From Streptomyces pseudovenezuelae (GTDB lineage Bacteria; Actinomycetota; Actinomycetes; Streptomycetales; Streptomycetaceae): a stretch of DNA of 64,000 nucleotides. The DNA lies in contig NZ_JARXVH010000029.1 of NCBI RefSeq assembly GCF_029892565.1, positions 1-64,000 on the forward strand, given 5' to 3'. The position numbers and the translations under genes were made by a program. Numbering within the stretch: position 1 is the stretch's first letter; every line of letters starts with the position of its first letter. The notes under the pieces are model-generated. The model made no database searches, was not told where the DNA came from, and worked only from the letters and a program-made list of their open reading frames with translations. Positions 35,052-48,073 of the stretch are shown piece after piece.

Positions 35052-35817
35052 AGGATTTCCTGTCTTGGATGGTTTTCCTCAACCCGGAAGAGAGTGCTTG
35101 GCGATATGCCGTCCGTAGGCATCTTGTACTAGTAGGTGTCACCGACGGAAAGTACCCGACTCGCTTCAGGCTCTGATTTGGCGACCGTTTCTCTGCTGGC
35201 CACTCCAGCAGGGAGATTAACAGGGTGCAGATCGACTATCAAGACCGCTCATCGCCCGCAATAGATAGGGCTGGTTGAAGAGAAAATGGCAACAGAAAAT
35301 CGCCCCTGCGGTGCATCTTGTTTTCTTCAAGCCTGCATTCGACATGCATCACACAGGGGTCGTTGTTGAGCAGATATAAAATCCCGGACTGCACTTCAGT
35401 GCGGTGCTCAGAGTCAGGAACCGGAGCCTCGTGTTCCAGTGCGCTGCTTTGCGGGTGAACAGAGTACCGATCCGCTGAATCGATCCCGGATTGTTCATGC
35501 AGATCCTCCTGATACAGGATGTGTGATCATGCCCCGATGGCGCCGACGGAAAGGCGTCGAAGGCGAACGAGCTGAGACGGAAACCGGCCGCCGACTGGGA
35601 AATGAATTCATAGGCGGCACGGAACCACGTGACGAGCGGTCGGGCGGGATTATCACCCGACTCGCTGATACAGGTTCGCCCGCGGGTACGTCATAGTTTG
35701 TGCGGCGGACTCGGTTAATCTCGGATCAATGATGGAGTCATGCTCTCACAGCGAAGCACTTCCCCAAAAAGCATCATGGCAAGACTAGTGGATTCCCTAG
35801 ATCTTCGAGTTTCCTGG
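35052..35817. promoter_or_regulatory. long upstream region of the peptide operon
   Basis: About 770 bases with visibly lower GC than the surroundings (AT-rich stretches near 35270-35390). It should hold the operon promoter; I cannot fix the -10/-35. Two small direct repeats (TTTTCTTCAAGCC-like) and a 27-codon Cys-containing frame at 35286-35369 are present, but nothing supports expression. It is bounded on the right by the IS701-like element. Confidence 0.4.
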
Positions 35818-37310
35818 TCTGTCACGGCAGCTGTTGTTCCTTGGTCGGTAGGGTGTTGTTGCTGGTCAGGTTGTTGTGGTGGCGGTGATGTTGTTCCATC
35901 TCCGGTGGGCTTCGGCGGCTTGGTGTTGGTGGTGGCGGCGCCAGGCGGACCAGTGCAGGAGGTGGTCGCGGTCGCGTCGGGGGCGGGGCGGTGATCCGCA
36001 GGAGTCGGAGCAGTTCGCGGCCGCTGGCCGGGACGCGCTCGCTGTCGGCGGTGGTGACTGTGGTGGTGCGGGCGCGGGTGACGGCCAGGACTGCGGCGGC
36101 GAGCATGCTGATCAAAGTCCAGCGCATCCAGGAGTTCCAGCAGGTGGACTGGCCCTGGTCGAGGCCACAGACGCCCTTGGAGATCTGGAAGTCCTCCTCG
36201 ACGCGCCACCTGCAGCACACCACATCGACAAGATCGGCCAGGGTGACGGGAGTGGCCGAGTGGCAGCGGTAGAAGGAGAGTTCACGGGTGTAGCGGTGAC
36301 GGCGGACCAGGACGGTGGCGTGCCGGGGCCGGTGTCCGTCGGGGGTGTCGTCGGGGTGGATGTCGAGCATGGCCCAGTCGTAGTGGCGGTCGCCCTTGAG
36401 GCCGTGGCCGGTGCGCAGGCGCATCCAGCTCTTCTTCGGGACCCGGGCCGCGAGTTGGGTGACGGTCAGGCGGCCGACGGCGGTGTCCACGCGGTGGTCG
36501 GCGCGGACGGCCAGGGCGTAGCCGAAGCCGAGTGCGCGGGCGCTGTGCCGCAGTTCCCGCCGTAGACTTCGTCGCCGGCCAGCCACCGTGCCTGTGTGCC
36601 CAGGTCGCGGGCGTGGGTGAGCAAGGCGGCGGCGATCTGGGGTTTGGTGGCGAACACGACGTCGTCGGGGACATGGGTGAGCAGTCGCCGTTCCTCGTCA
36701 GCGGCCCACTCGGCGCCGAGGTACAGGGCCCGGTCGATCGGGGCGTACCCGTGCCGGCTTGCGTAGGTGAGGTGGACGGCGACCTGGCACAGACCGATAC
36801 CGGCCAGCGCTCCGGAGTATTGGCGGGCCGCGCCGACACAGTCCGTGGAGGACTTCTCGTCCCCGGTTTCGTCCACGATCAACACCGCGTCCGGATCGGC
36901 GAGTTCAGCGGCCGTCCAGGCAGTGATCCGGTCCCGGGCCCGGTCGTGATGGACGACCGCGCGGGACAAGAAGTGCTGAAGCCGGTGCGGTCCTCGGTGG
37001 CCAAGGGCCTCGGCGAGCGTCCAGCAGTTACGCGTGTCCAGCTCCATCAGCATCGCTTCGGTCATCTCCCGCACCAGGGCCCGTGGTTCACGGCGCTCGA
37101 AACAGTCCGCGATCTCTTCGGTCACCGCCCCGAGCGTCGCCGCCCATGTCTGCTCGGCTATCGTGGCCTCCGCCGCCACCTGGTTCTGAAACGTCGTCAC
37201 AAACGTTCATGATCACGGTGGCCGTACTCATGCCCGCAGGCACCCCACCATCCCGCTGACCAGCCTCAACTCACGACCCAGTCACATCTACAGCTGCCGT
37301 GTCTGTTTCA
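35818..37310. mobile_element. IS701-like insertion sequence, copy 1
   Basis: Ends share CACGGCAGCTGT in inverted orientation (left CTGTCACGGCAGCTGTTG near 35819, right inward CAGACACGGCAGCTGTAG ending near 37307). The right-hand end, about 110 bases plus the transposase 5' part, recurs in inverted orientation at 53426-53925 with very few differences. The transposase is frameshifted. Confidence 0.65.
35822..37200 (-). pseudogene. IS701-like transposase, one frameshift
   Basis: The N-terminal half (MTTFQNQVAAEATIAEQTWA to LAGDEVYGG, 37200-about 36560) has the first catalytic Asp region VLIVDETGDEKSSTDCVGAA. The C-terminal half in another frame (ELRHSARALGFGYALAVRAD to VLAVTRARTTTV) has CRWRVEEDFQISKGVCGLDQ with the acidic residue. 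The two halves join near 36555 with a single indel. About 459 residues would be normal for the family. The final 60 residues are low-complexity. Confidence 0.75.
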
Positions 37311-37700
37311 CTGCTCAGCACGAGCGGGCTCGGCGGCCTGCGGACAGGTGCTGCCGGAAGCTGCGCGTCCTATAACCGGGTGATCCCCGGGAAGTGGGCG
37401 CGAGCCGGGTGGGCGGACGTACCGCTCCCGGCGGCCACCGGGAAGAGAAGCACGCGGCGATGAGGACGAAGTGCCGGTCTCGGCCTGCGGTTTCCGTGGT
37501 GGACGGGCGTACGATGCGCGCCGTCGGGGCGGCGGAGGAAGCACCGATCTCGAGCAACTGCTCAGTACACCCCGCATATTGACTGGCCGTCACGTGAGGC
37601 GAAATCTCCCTGATCGGTAGACTCCGGAATGCCGAGGTCTCCCGGGCGTCAGCCGGGAGGGACTCTGAACCTGCCCCGTGCCCGTGGAGGAACGATCTCA
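37311..37700 (+). promoter_or_regulatory. upstream region of glycyl-tRNA synthetase
   Basis: About 390 non-coding bases. A hairpin TCCCGG-GCGTCAG-CCGGGA lies just before the start (about 37640-37658) and a GGAGGA ribosome binding site at 37686-37691. I looked for the T-box core AGGGTGGNACCGCG and do not see it, so regulation by tRNA-Gly through a classical T-box is not supported. Confidence 0.45.
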
Positions 37701-40745
<3,045 letters not shown>

Positions 40746-40809
40746 CACGTTCCGTCGGGCAACGAGGCGGAGATGCACTGCCTGTCGTGGGGCGGAGCAT
40801 GTCCGCCTG

Positions 40810-40837
40810 GTGGTGCGGCCACCGGTGGCCGCACCAC
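40810..40837 (+). terminator. perfect 28-bp palindromic hairpin after glyQS
   Basis: GTGGTGCGGCCACC (40810-40823) followed directly by its reverse complement (40824-40837), 65 bases after the synthetase stop. No T-tract follows, as is common in this genus. Confidence 0.7.
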
Positions 40838-40887
40838 GCAGGGACTCCTGCGGAAAAGGATGGTTTCGGTCGGTATCCGAGGCGAAC

Positions 40888-40930
40888 CGATTTCCCGTTG
40901 ATCAGGCATTGATCACCGTGAGCCAGTATG
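40888..40930 (+). promoter_or_regulatory. 43-bp regulator promoter box, copy 1
   Basis: CGATTTCCCGTTGATCA, then a second TTGATC six bases on, then CGTGAGCCA and TATG. It matches 43295-43337 at all but about six positions, and the two copies precede the PAS-LuxR and SARP genes by 72 and about 116 bases. Shared spacing suggests a common promoter/operator, perhaps with TTGATC half-sites. Confidence 0.6.
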
Positions 40931-41002
40931 AGCGTGTACCGGCACATGGCACGGCTGATCGACCGGATGCGCGACCGTCATCCCCCCTCCACAGGAGCAC
41001 GA

Positions 41003-41608
41003 ATGAATCGTTCTGCGCTGACCGCGGACAGCGAGGCATTGGTCTTCCTCAACCGGAACCAACAAGTGCAGTACGCAAGTCCGGAATTCTTCCGGCAGTT
41101 CGGCGGATCGGCCGAGGAGCTGTGCGGGCGGCCATTTCGCAACCTTGTGGCACCCGATCTCCGCGAGGGCCTTGAGAGCCACCTGAAGCAACTGCTCCTC
41201 GGCGCCCGGGACAAGTACAGTCACCGGACGGCGCTGCTGCGGCGGTCGGCGTCGCCGTTGATCGCAACACTCACCGCCACTGCCCTGAAGGGCAGTTCGC
41301 CGAACCGGGCCCTGGCCATTCAGCTCGCCCGCCCGGCGGACGGATACGCCTCGCGTGCCGCGAGCCGTGGCACGAGCCTCAGTGAGATGTCAGTGAAAGT
41401 CCTGGAAGGGACCGCGGCCGGCCTGACCTCCGAGTTCCTGGCGGCGCATCTGTTCATCAGTCGCCAGGCCGTCGACTACCACATCGCCCGCATGCTGCGG
41501 CAGTTCGGCATGCCGAACCGGGCGGCGCTGATCGCACTCGCCTACTCGACGGGAATTCTGAAGACCGGTACTTGGCCACCCCGGGTGGCCGACGGTCTCG
41601 TCAAGTAG
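41003..41608 (+). CDS. PAS-LuxR family pathway regulator
   Basis: A 201-residue protein. ATG 41003 is chosen because AGGAG lies seven bases upstream. Residues 8-110 form a PAS domain (EALVFLNRNQQVQYASPEFF, FGGSAEELCGRPFRNLVAPD). Residues 130-190 form a LuxR HTH (LSEMSVKVLEGTAAGLTSEF, LAAHLFISRQAVDYHIARML). Small PAS-LuxR proteins of this layout (PimM-like) activate antibiotic clusters. It follows glyQS and shares a promoter box with the SARP gene, so both probably belong to the same regulatory circuit for the nearby peptide clusters. Confidence 0.85.
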   Translation: MNRSALTADSEALVFLNRNQQVQYASPEFFRQFGGSAEELCGRPFRNLVAPDLREGLESHLKQLLLGARDKYSHRTALLRRSASPLIATLTATALKGSSPNRALAIQLARPADGYASRAASRGTSLSEMSVKVLEGTAAGLTSEFLAAHLFISRQAVDYHIARMLRQFGMPNRAALIALAYSTGILKTGTWPPRVADGLVK

Positions 41609-42030
41609 AACCCGTACGCCCGGGGCTGTTTCAAAGTCCGGTTGGTCAGCTGAAGTTGCTGGTCACAGCGTGGTGACGATGATCACGAGGACCGATACGA
41701 ACAGATCGAGGATCCCGTTGTGAACGGACGACCTTGCCAGTCACCGTTCAGAACCGGAGCCTCGATGTGCCGCTGGCCTGTCACCCCCTGCCTCGTCAAG
41801 TCGCCTGTGCTGGCGGGACGTTCGGGGCTGTAGCTGGCGGCTGCGGCATCGAGTCTCTCCGACCCGGCAGCTCCCATTAGGCTGCCGGACCCCGCGCGTT
41901 CGTATGCGGGGATCGGACAGTGGGCTCGCAGTGCTTGCTTCCCAGGAGGCGCTGGCACGGTCCGGTGGTATCCGCCGGATCATCGTCTCCGCTGGTCCGG
42001 GCGGCCTTGCCGATCTGACGGGCGAATGCC
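41609..42030. other. transposon debris, mostly unassigned
   Basis: About 420 bases with no intact frame. The right part leads into the ISAs1 remnant (a frame reading AADGTSARGSRHHDAPAAHL near 42050). The left part holds nothing I can identify. Confidence 0.4.
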
Positions 42031-42039
42031 CGGACGGGG

Positions 42040-42481
42040 TGGAGCCAGCGGCCGCGGACGGCACGAGCGCCCGCGGCTCGCGTCACCACGATGCACCGGC
42101 AGCACACCTGCCCCCGCCGTGACCGGCGACGGCCTCACCGTCACCCAGCTGCGGGTCCCGGACAAGACGAATGAAATCATCTGCTACGCCACTCTATTGG
42201 AACCGTTCGACCTGACCGGGATCGTGGTGATGGCCGATGCCCTCCACACCCAACGGGTGATAGAGAACCGGCTCCACCTCATCCGCGACACCACCTTCGC
42301 CGAGGACGCCTCCCAAGTCCGCACCGGACACGGCCCGGACAACATGGCCACCCTGCGCAACCTCGCGATCAACAAACTCCGTGAACACGGCCACCCCAAC
42401 ATCGCAGCTGCCCTCCGTGAGATGCCCTACCAGCCCTTCACCCGGCCACTCGACCTCCTCGGCGTGACCCCTGACCAGTAA
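42040..42481 (+). pseudogene. ISAs1-family transposase remnant
   Basis: ADGTSARGSRHHDAPAAHL, then after a frameshift near 42115 AVTGDGLTVTQLRVPDKTNE and LEPFDLTGIVVMADALHTQR, are the DDE_Tnp_ISAS1 core. The frame then jumps to RLHLIRDTTFAEDASQVRTG and NMATLRNLAINKLREHGHPN, so about 80 residues between ALHTQR and the C-terminal block are deleted. The final 100 bases of this element recur inverted at 53290-53390. Confidence 0.7.
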
Positions 42482-42482
42482 T

Positions 42483-42665
42483 AACGCCAAAACCCAAGGA
42501 CTCTGAAGAACCCTGCCGCGACACCCAGCTCGCCAACGTGGTCTCGTTGATCCCAAGATCCTTCGCGACCTGCGCGATCGCCTTGCCGGTCCCGGCGGCG
42601 ATCCGCACAGCACCCTCACGGAACTCTGCGTCGAACTTCCGCCTCTTGCTTACCGTGAACATCAA
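42483..42665 (-). pseudogene. IS3-family OrfA fragment
   Basis: The minus strand reads VSKRRKFDAEFREGAVRIAA and GKAIAQVAKDLGINETTLAS, then WVSRQG, the HTH_Tnp_1 domain of IS3-type OrfA. After about 50 codons it runs into the ISAs1 end. OrfB is absent. Confidence 0.7.
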
Positions 42666-43294
42666 CTTCGCCTGCAGTCAGGACCTCTACGCTACGAGGG
42701 GAAGGTCACTCAGGGGCGGCGACGCCAGCAGAGGTCATACTCCGGAACATCTGCGGACGACGGATCCTGTGCCGTTCCAGGGCGGTTCGCCGCCGGCCAG
42801 TTCGTGGTGCTGTGCGGAGTTGGCGGACGAACGGTCCGGTGCTCCGTTCGTTCGGGCATTTCCGGGTGGCCCGCTCAGGATGAACGTCAGTACCAGCGTG
42901 GTGAAAACAAGGCACAGGCGCAAGGACATGGCTGAGTTGCGAAAGATCACGGGTAATGTCCATTCTTGTCTGTTTCTGAGCTGTGCGCCGTTGAGAGGCC
43001 GCCACGATGCGTCATCCTGGCAGATCGTGGTCAACGCGCGATCAATACGCAGGTCGGGCGGTGCATTTGATGTCTCGTCCGGACCTGTGACCGGAGTGCG
43101 GGGGGCGGCGGTGGACCACACAGGGACGACGCGCGCGGGTCGGTCGTGCGTATCGCAGTACCGGCTGAGCTGTGAGCGGTTCTTTCCGGTACTGGTGACA
43201 CCGGACGGAACCGGACGGCTTCGAGCCCGCCGTTCGGCCGGTCGATAGAATTTTCTGTGGAAACGGTGGATTCCGGACGGCGTCCGGGGTGTGT
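42666..43294. other. intergenic region upstream of the SARP gene
   Basis: About 630 bases without a recognisable gene; all frames are GC shadows. Because the SARP promoter box starts at 43295, distal regulatory sites may lie here, but I see no clear dyads. Confidence 0.35.
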
Positions 43295-43337
43295 CGATTT
43301 CCCGTTGATCAGCCGTTGATCGTCGTGAGCCACTATG
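43295..43337 (+). promoter_or_regulatory. 43-bp regulator promoter box, copy 2
   Basis: A near-identical partner of 40888-40930 (CGATTTCCCGTTGATCA, TTGATC, CGTGAGCCA, TATG), located upstream of the SARP gene. Confidence 0.6.
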
Positions 43338-43453
43338 GCGGAGTAACCGGTTGGTGGCACGACTCATCGCATCGGGCGCTCGGTCACCGATCTCTTCTCG
43401 TGGGATTTCAGGCCGATGCCATTCATGGATTGCGCTAAGAATTGGGTGGCTGT

Positions 43454-44428
43454 ATGGACACTCCCGCACAGCTTTTCCTCCGGCCAGATCCCCCGACCGT
43501 CCATGACGACGACGCGTTGCTGTTTCCCCGGCATGCCGCCGGTTTCAGGGAGGGAGATGGAGTGGAGTCGGCGTGCAGGACGCGACCGGACAGCGGAACG
43601 CCTCGTCCCGATGCTGACCGGTGCATGGTCCCCGAGGCCGGTCCCACGCAGCTGAACCTTCTGGGGCCGCTCGAGATCCACGTGTCGGGCGTCGCCATGT
43701 CACCGGGAGGAGTGAAGTCGCAGATCCTTTTTGCCTACCTGTGCCTCCATGCAAACCGGCACGTCTCGATCAGCAACATCATCGAGGCCGCCTGGGGGGA
43801 GCAACCACCGACAAGTGCGAGGAAGAACGTACAGCTGTACGTCAGCCGGTTGCGCAGGCAGGTCAAGGATGCGGCGGACGTACAACTGGTCACGACGGGC
43901 GACGGCTACCAGCTTTCGACCGAAGCCGGCCAGGTGGATCTGGAGCGGTGCCAGCGATTGTGGCGGCTCGGCAAGGAGAGTTTCGACAACGGCGCGCTCA
44001 GGCAGGCGTGCGGGCACTGGCGCGAAGCGATCCAGCTATGGCGGGGCAAGCCCCTCAGCGGCCTCACCGGGACCCTGGTCATGCAGGCCGAGGCCGCGAG
44101 CCTGGAACAGTTCCGGCTCGGCCTGCTGATGAAGTACTTCCAGGCACAGCTCGCGGACGGCCAGCACGTCGAAGTGATTCCCGAGCTTCTTGCCGCAGTC
44201 ACCGCCCATCCCCACCAAGAGCGACTGCGTGCCGATCTCATGCTGGCCCTGTGGCAATCCGGGCAGCGCCACGCCGCGCTCGCCACGTACCGCGAGGCGT
44301 ATCAGCTTCTGGCCGACGAGCTGGGAATCACTCCGGGGCGCCGGCTGGAGGCGCTGCACCAGGCGATCCTGGCCGACGACGCCGAACTGGTCAGTGACCT
44401 CACAGCGGACCGGAACATCTCCCCATGA
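43454..44428 (+). CDS. SARP-family pathway activator
   Basis: The frame gives 324 residues from ATG 43454. A shorter start at 43625 (MVPEAGPTQLNLLGPLEIHV) would match the usual SARP N-terminus, so the first 57 residues may be untranslated. The OmpR-type winged helix (VSISNIIEAAWGEQPPTSAR, NVQLYVSRLRRQVKDAADVQ, LVTTGDGYQL) is followed by the bacterial transcriptional activator domain (FRLGLLMKYFQAQLADGQHV, LADELGITPGRRLEALHQAI). SARPs bind direct repeats at antibiotic promoters and recruit RNA polymerase. It probably controls one or both peptide operons. Confidence 0.9.
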   Translation: MDTPAQLFLRPDPPTVHDDDALLFPRHAAGFREGDGVESACRTRPDSGTPRPDADRCMVPEAGPTQLNLLGPLEIHVSGVAMSPGGVKSQILFAYLCLHANRHVSISNIIEAAWGEQPPTSARKNVQLYVSRLRRQVKDAADVQLVTTGDGYQLSTEAGQVDLERCQRLWRLGKESFDNGALRQACGHWREAIQLWRGKPLSGLTGTLVMQAEAASLEQFRLGLLMKYFQAQLADGQHVEVIPELLAAVTAHPHQERLRADLMLALWQSGQRHAALATYREAYQLLADELGITPGRRLEALHQAILADDAELVSDLTADRNISP

Positions 44429-44544
44429 CGCCGCAGGGCGGGGGCCGGGTGCTGTCCGGCGGCTGCTCCGGCGCGGGTCGGAAACCGCGTTCCGTGCCGC
44501 CCATCCCGTACGCGCACCGGCCCGGCGCCATCTCTCAGATTGTC

Positions 44545-44654
44545 TTAGGTGCTCCCCGCGACCACGACGTCCTCGACGAAGCGGCCCCCGAAGTCTCCCT
44601 TCCACACCGCGCTCAGCGGCGGCAGCCCCTCCAGCACACCGTTCGCGGCGAGGG
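44545..44654 (-). pseudogene. cytochrome P450 (copy 1), C-terminal end
   Basis: The minus strand encodes NGVLEGLPPLSAVWKGDFGG and then RFVEDVVVAGST, ending TAA at 44545. It matches the C-terminus of the intact P450 at 62094 (GVLEGLPPLKSVWNTDFGGR). Removing the IS701 fragment and one CTAG joins it in frame to the rest (MVL-ALAANGVLEG). Confidence 0.8.
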
Positions 44655-44658
44655 CTAG

Positions 44659-45594
44659 TCGGGCTTGGTCAGGTTCGTATGAGTGTGGGTATGTCGCGGT
44701 GGCAGGTGGGGCAGGCGCCGGTCCAGAGGGCGAGGAGTGTCTGCAGGTCGCGGACCACTTGGTAGAGGCTCAGGCCTGCGCGGTGTCTTTTGGGTCTGGT
44801 GCCAGTCGTTGCAGGGTGCAGAAGGCGTGGGCGGCGGAGACGAGGGTGACGTGGTGGTGCCATCCGTTCCAGGTGCGGCCTTCGAAGTGGGCCAGTCCCA
44901 GGGCCTGTTTCATCTCGCGGTAGTCGTGCTCGATGCGCCAGCGGAGTTTGGCCAGCCGCACCAAAGTCGCCAGGGGCATCCCGGAGGGCAGGTTCGAGAG
45001 CCAGAACTGCACCGGCTCGGGCTCGGTCGCGGGCCATTCCGCCAGCAGCCACCGCTCGGGCAGTTCAGGATCGTCGGTGGCCTTGCGGATGCCGCGGCCG
45101 GCCGGGCGGATGCGCAGGGCGACGAACCGGGAGTACATGCGCTTGAAGCTGCTTTGGCTCTTGCCCGGCCGGGAGCCTTCCCGCCAGGACACCGGTCTCG
45201 CCGCCGTCCTCCCGGCCGCGATGACCAGGTCTTTCATGGTCTGCGCAGGCTCGGGGTACTGCATTTTGGGTGGCCGGCCGGTGCCCGCATAGTCGGGCTG
45301 GACGGGTTGGGCGTGGGCGGGCTGTGCGGTGTGGCGGGAAGAAATGCCCACCGCATAGGGCAGCTTGCGTTCCTCCAGGCCCAGCCGGAAGGCGGCGGCA
45401 TCGCCGTATCCGGCGTTCGCGACGACCAGGGGGACGTCGATGCCCCACGATCGGGTCTCGTCGATCATGTCCAGGGCCATCTGCCACTTCTCCACATGCC
45501 CCACCTGGGCGGGAATCCCGCACCGGCCGCGGCGGGCGATCTTGTCCGGGTCGGCCTCCGGCGCGTCGGGATCCCAGGATGCGGGCAGGAACAG
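44659..45594 (-). pseudogene. IS701-family transposase fragment inside P450
   Basis: The minus strand encodes LFLPASWDPDAPEADPDKIA, then VVANAGYGDAAAFRLGLEER and LAKLRWRIEHDYREMKQALG, GLAHFEGRTWNGWHHHVTL, the C-terminal two thirds of an IS701 transposase. The final part shifts frame near 44775 (AGLSLYQVVRDLQTLLALWT). The N-terminal third is missing. It is bounded on both sides by CTAG (44655-44658 and 45595-45598), the known IS701 target duplication. Confidence 0.8.
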
Positions 45595-45598
45595 CTAG

Positions 45599-46677
45599 GA
45601 CCATCTCTCTCATCACCTGGCGCGTCAGCGCGGCGCCCAGACACGCGTGCCGACCGCGCCCGAACGCGACATGGCGAGCCCAGGTTCTGTCGGTGCGGAA
45701 CGTGTCCGGTCCGCGAACCTCCTCGGGTCGCGGTTGGCCGCCACGAGTACGAGGACCACGCGCGACTCGGCCCGTACGGTGTGGCCGTAGAGAATCATGT
45801 CCTTCAGTGCGCGTCGCGTGGCCAGATGGAAGGGCGTGACCAGCCTCAGCGCCTCGTCCACGGCGCCGTCGATGTCCGCTTCGAAGTCGATCTCGACACC
45901 CTCCGGCCCGGTCACCGCCTCCAGCAGGCGGACGACAGCCGAGGCGGTGGGTTCCAGCGCCCCGCTGACGAGCTGGGCGTACACCGCGGTGGCGTCCAGG
46001 AGGTCCAGGGACCCGTCGGACAGGGCACGGCTCAGTGCTGTGGCGAGGACTCCTCGCGGTTCCCGACAGCGTTGCGCGACGAGCCCGGTCAGCTCGTCGA
46101 GAGCCTTCTCCGTGCGGAGTCCGATGGCAGGGTCGTACGTCTCGATTGGCCCGACCTCCAGAATGCGGCCGGCGCAGTCGGCCAGCTCCGCTAAGGCGTC
46201 CGGCCGCTCGTCGAGCAAGCGGCACAGACCCGCCGCCAGCGCCGGCCTCACCACGGCGGAAAACAGTCTGTCGGGCGCCGCCGTGGAACTGGTCGCCACG
46301 ACGGATTCCGTCATCGCGGCAACCACCTGCTGAACGGCGGCGGACGTGAACAGGGGGAGGAGCAGACGTCTCATGCCCGTGTGCAGCGGCGGGTCGGAGA
46401 ACACGGGCCAGCGGTCGATGAACTCCGTCACTCGCCAGTACGTGTTCTGCTGTTCCTCCGTCAGGCCGGGCGGGCAGTAGGTCTCTACCTGCGCACCGAG
46501 CCGGGGATCGCGAAGCAGTTCGTACACGTCGTCATAGCGCGTCACGTACCAGGTGCTCGTGCTCTCGTCCCAGTCCACACCGCGCGACTCGCGCAATTCG
46601 TCGAACCACTTGATCGGCGACACTTCCCGGTCCGTTCGAGCCGGTATCACCCCAGCCCCTGTCGTGGGGTCGGCCAT
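45599..46677 (-). pseudogene. cytochrome P450 (copy 1), N-terminal part, frameshifted
   Basis: ATG 46677 starts MADPTTGAGVIPARTDREVS. WFDELRESRGVDWDESTSTW, YCPPGLTEEQQNTYWRVTEF, EALRLVTPFHLATRRALKDM (the ExxR helix) and AANRDPRRFAD are present. One C is missing near 45712, so the heme loop (HVAFGRGRHACLGA) is read in another frame, and the gene is then cut by the IS701 fragment. It is a close paralog of the intact P450 at 62.1-63.3 kb and is now non-functional. It lay downstream of the dioxygenase genes in the radical-SAM operon. Confidence 0.85.
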
Positions 46678-46710
46678 CTCCGTCCATCCTTTCCCGTCCT
46701 TGGGTCTTTC

Positions 46711-46728
46711 GGTAGTCGGCCGACTACC
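46711..46728. promoter_or_regulatory. perfect 18-bp palindrome between dioxygenase 2 and P450
   Basis: GGTAGTCGGCCGACTACC lies in the short gap between the dioxygenase-2 stop (46735) and the P450 start (46677). It may be a processing hairpin or operator. Confidence 0.4.
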
Positions 46729-46773
46729 GGGCTCCTAGAGCACCGATCGGTCGGCGAGCAGGTAGTTGCTCAC

Positions 46774-48073
46774 TGCGGTTGAACTCGCAGTGGCGGGTGG
46801 GGATCTGACGTTTCATGATCGTTGCGGTATGCCGGAGGGATGAGGTACGCGCAGGGAGGCGGGCTGACGCCGAGGAAGCAGGCGGCTCGTGAACAGGTGA
46901 GGCTGGGGGCCGCGGAGCGGTTCGCGCGTGGGGAGAAGACCAGGGACATCGCGCGTGAGTTTCGTGTCGGGGAGCGTCAGGTGGAGAAGTGGCGCGAGGG
47001 CGGGGCCAAGGCGCTGCGGTGGAGGGGGCCGATGTGTGTGGAACTTCTGAGCCCTGTGCAATGGGAGCGTCTTGTACGGGAGTTGGAGCGCGGCACCCTG
47101 GCACACGGGTGGGACGAGGAGCAGGGCTGGACGCTGGTGCGGATCCGCGCGCTGATCATCCGGTTGTTCCTGGTGGAGTACACGGTCCAGGGGGTCTGGA
47201 AGCTGATGCGGCGGCACGGCTGGTCCCCGCAGGCGCCGGCGAGGCGGGCACTGGAGCGGGACGAGGCGAGTGTCGGGCGGTGGCGGAGCGAGGTGTGGGA
47301 GACGGTAAAGCCACCGCGGCGTCCCGGGACGCCTACATCTGCTTCGAGGACGAGGCCGGGCAGGGACTGAGGCCGCCGAAGGGACACACGTGGGCACCGC
47401 GCGGACAGACACCGCGGGTGCGGGTGCGGGTGCGCGGCTCGGACCGGGGACGGGTCTCCGTGGCGGGACTGGTCTGCTACAAGAGCGGTGAACGATCGCG
47501 TCTGATCTACCGGTTGCACGTGTACCGGGGGCGGAAGGGCGAGGCGAAGAGTTTCACCTGGCAGGACTACCGCGACCTGATCGTCGTGGCGCACAACCAG
47601 CTCCAGGCCCCCGTGGTCTGGGACTGTGAGAATGACGGTGTCCCGTTCGGATCACGGCCTGGCTCGGTCTGGGACTGACCTCGGTGTCCAGAGAATTGAT
47701 CTGTCGGCCGTGGTGCGAGCGGGACGTGCTGGCAACTCGGCGAACGGACGTGTCCCCATAGGGGCTTTCGCTTCAGCATTCATCTGGTCGACGAGCTCGC
47801 GCTGTTCTTCGTGGAGAACGAGGAGTGGCTGACGGTGTTACAGTTGCCGTCTTACGCTCCTGAGCTTAATCCGCAGGAGGGCGTCTGGTCGTTGGTCAAG
47901 CGCGGCCTGGCCGACTTTGCCGCCGCCAACCTCGACCACCTGTCCCGCGTCATGAAGCGCAAGCTCAAGAAGATCCAGTACCGTCCGGAACGGATCGACG
48001 GCTGCCTCACCGAAACCGGATTGATCATGAATGCCGGATGATCACCGGGTCCGCCACTGCGAGTTCAACCGCA
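46774..48073. mobile_element. IS630-family insertion sequence, defective
   Basis: A perfect 23-bp terminal inverted repeat (starting TGCGGTTGAACTCGC) lies at 46774-46796 and 48051-48073. Flanking bases AGTTGCT/AGCAACT make the exact ends slightly ambiguous, and a TA duplication is not obvious. The element sits inside dioxygenase 2. Confidence 0.8.
46822..48041 (+). pseudogene. IS630-family transposase, broken
   Basis: The first frame has the N-terminal HTH (LTPRKQAAREQVRLGAAERF, GEKTRDIAREFRVGERQVEK). A shift near 47320 leads to DAYICFEDEAGQGLRPPKGH (first Asp) and APVVWDCEND (second Asp region). About 140 bases of unrelated sequence (about 47625-47770) then interrupt it before IHLVDELALFF and LPSYAPELNPQEGVWSLVKR (final Glu). 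The first shift could be the programmed type known in IS630, but the later interruption makes it inactive. Confidence 0.75.

Noticed and set aside
35286..35369. 27-codon plus-strand frame with four Cys (MATENRPCGASCFLQACIRH...)
   Set aside because: It lies upstream of the peptide operon on the opposite strand, lacks a GG leader and a clear ribosome binding site, and short Cys-containing frames arise by chance.
37311..37700. possible T-box leader before glyQS
   Set aside because: No T-box core sequence and no specifier-loop arrangement could be found; only a short GC hairpin is present.
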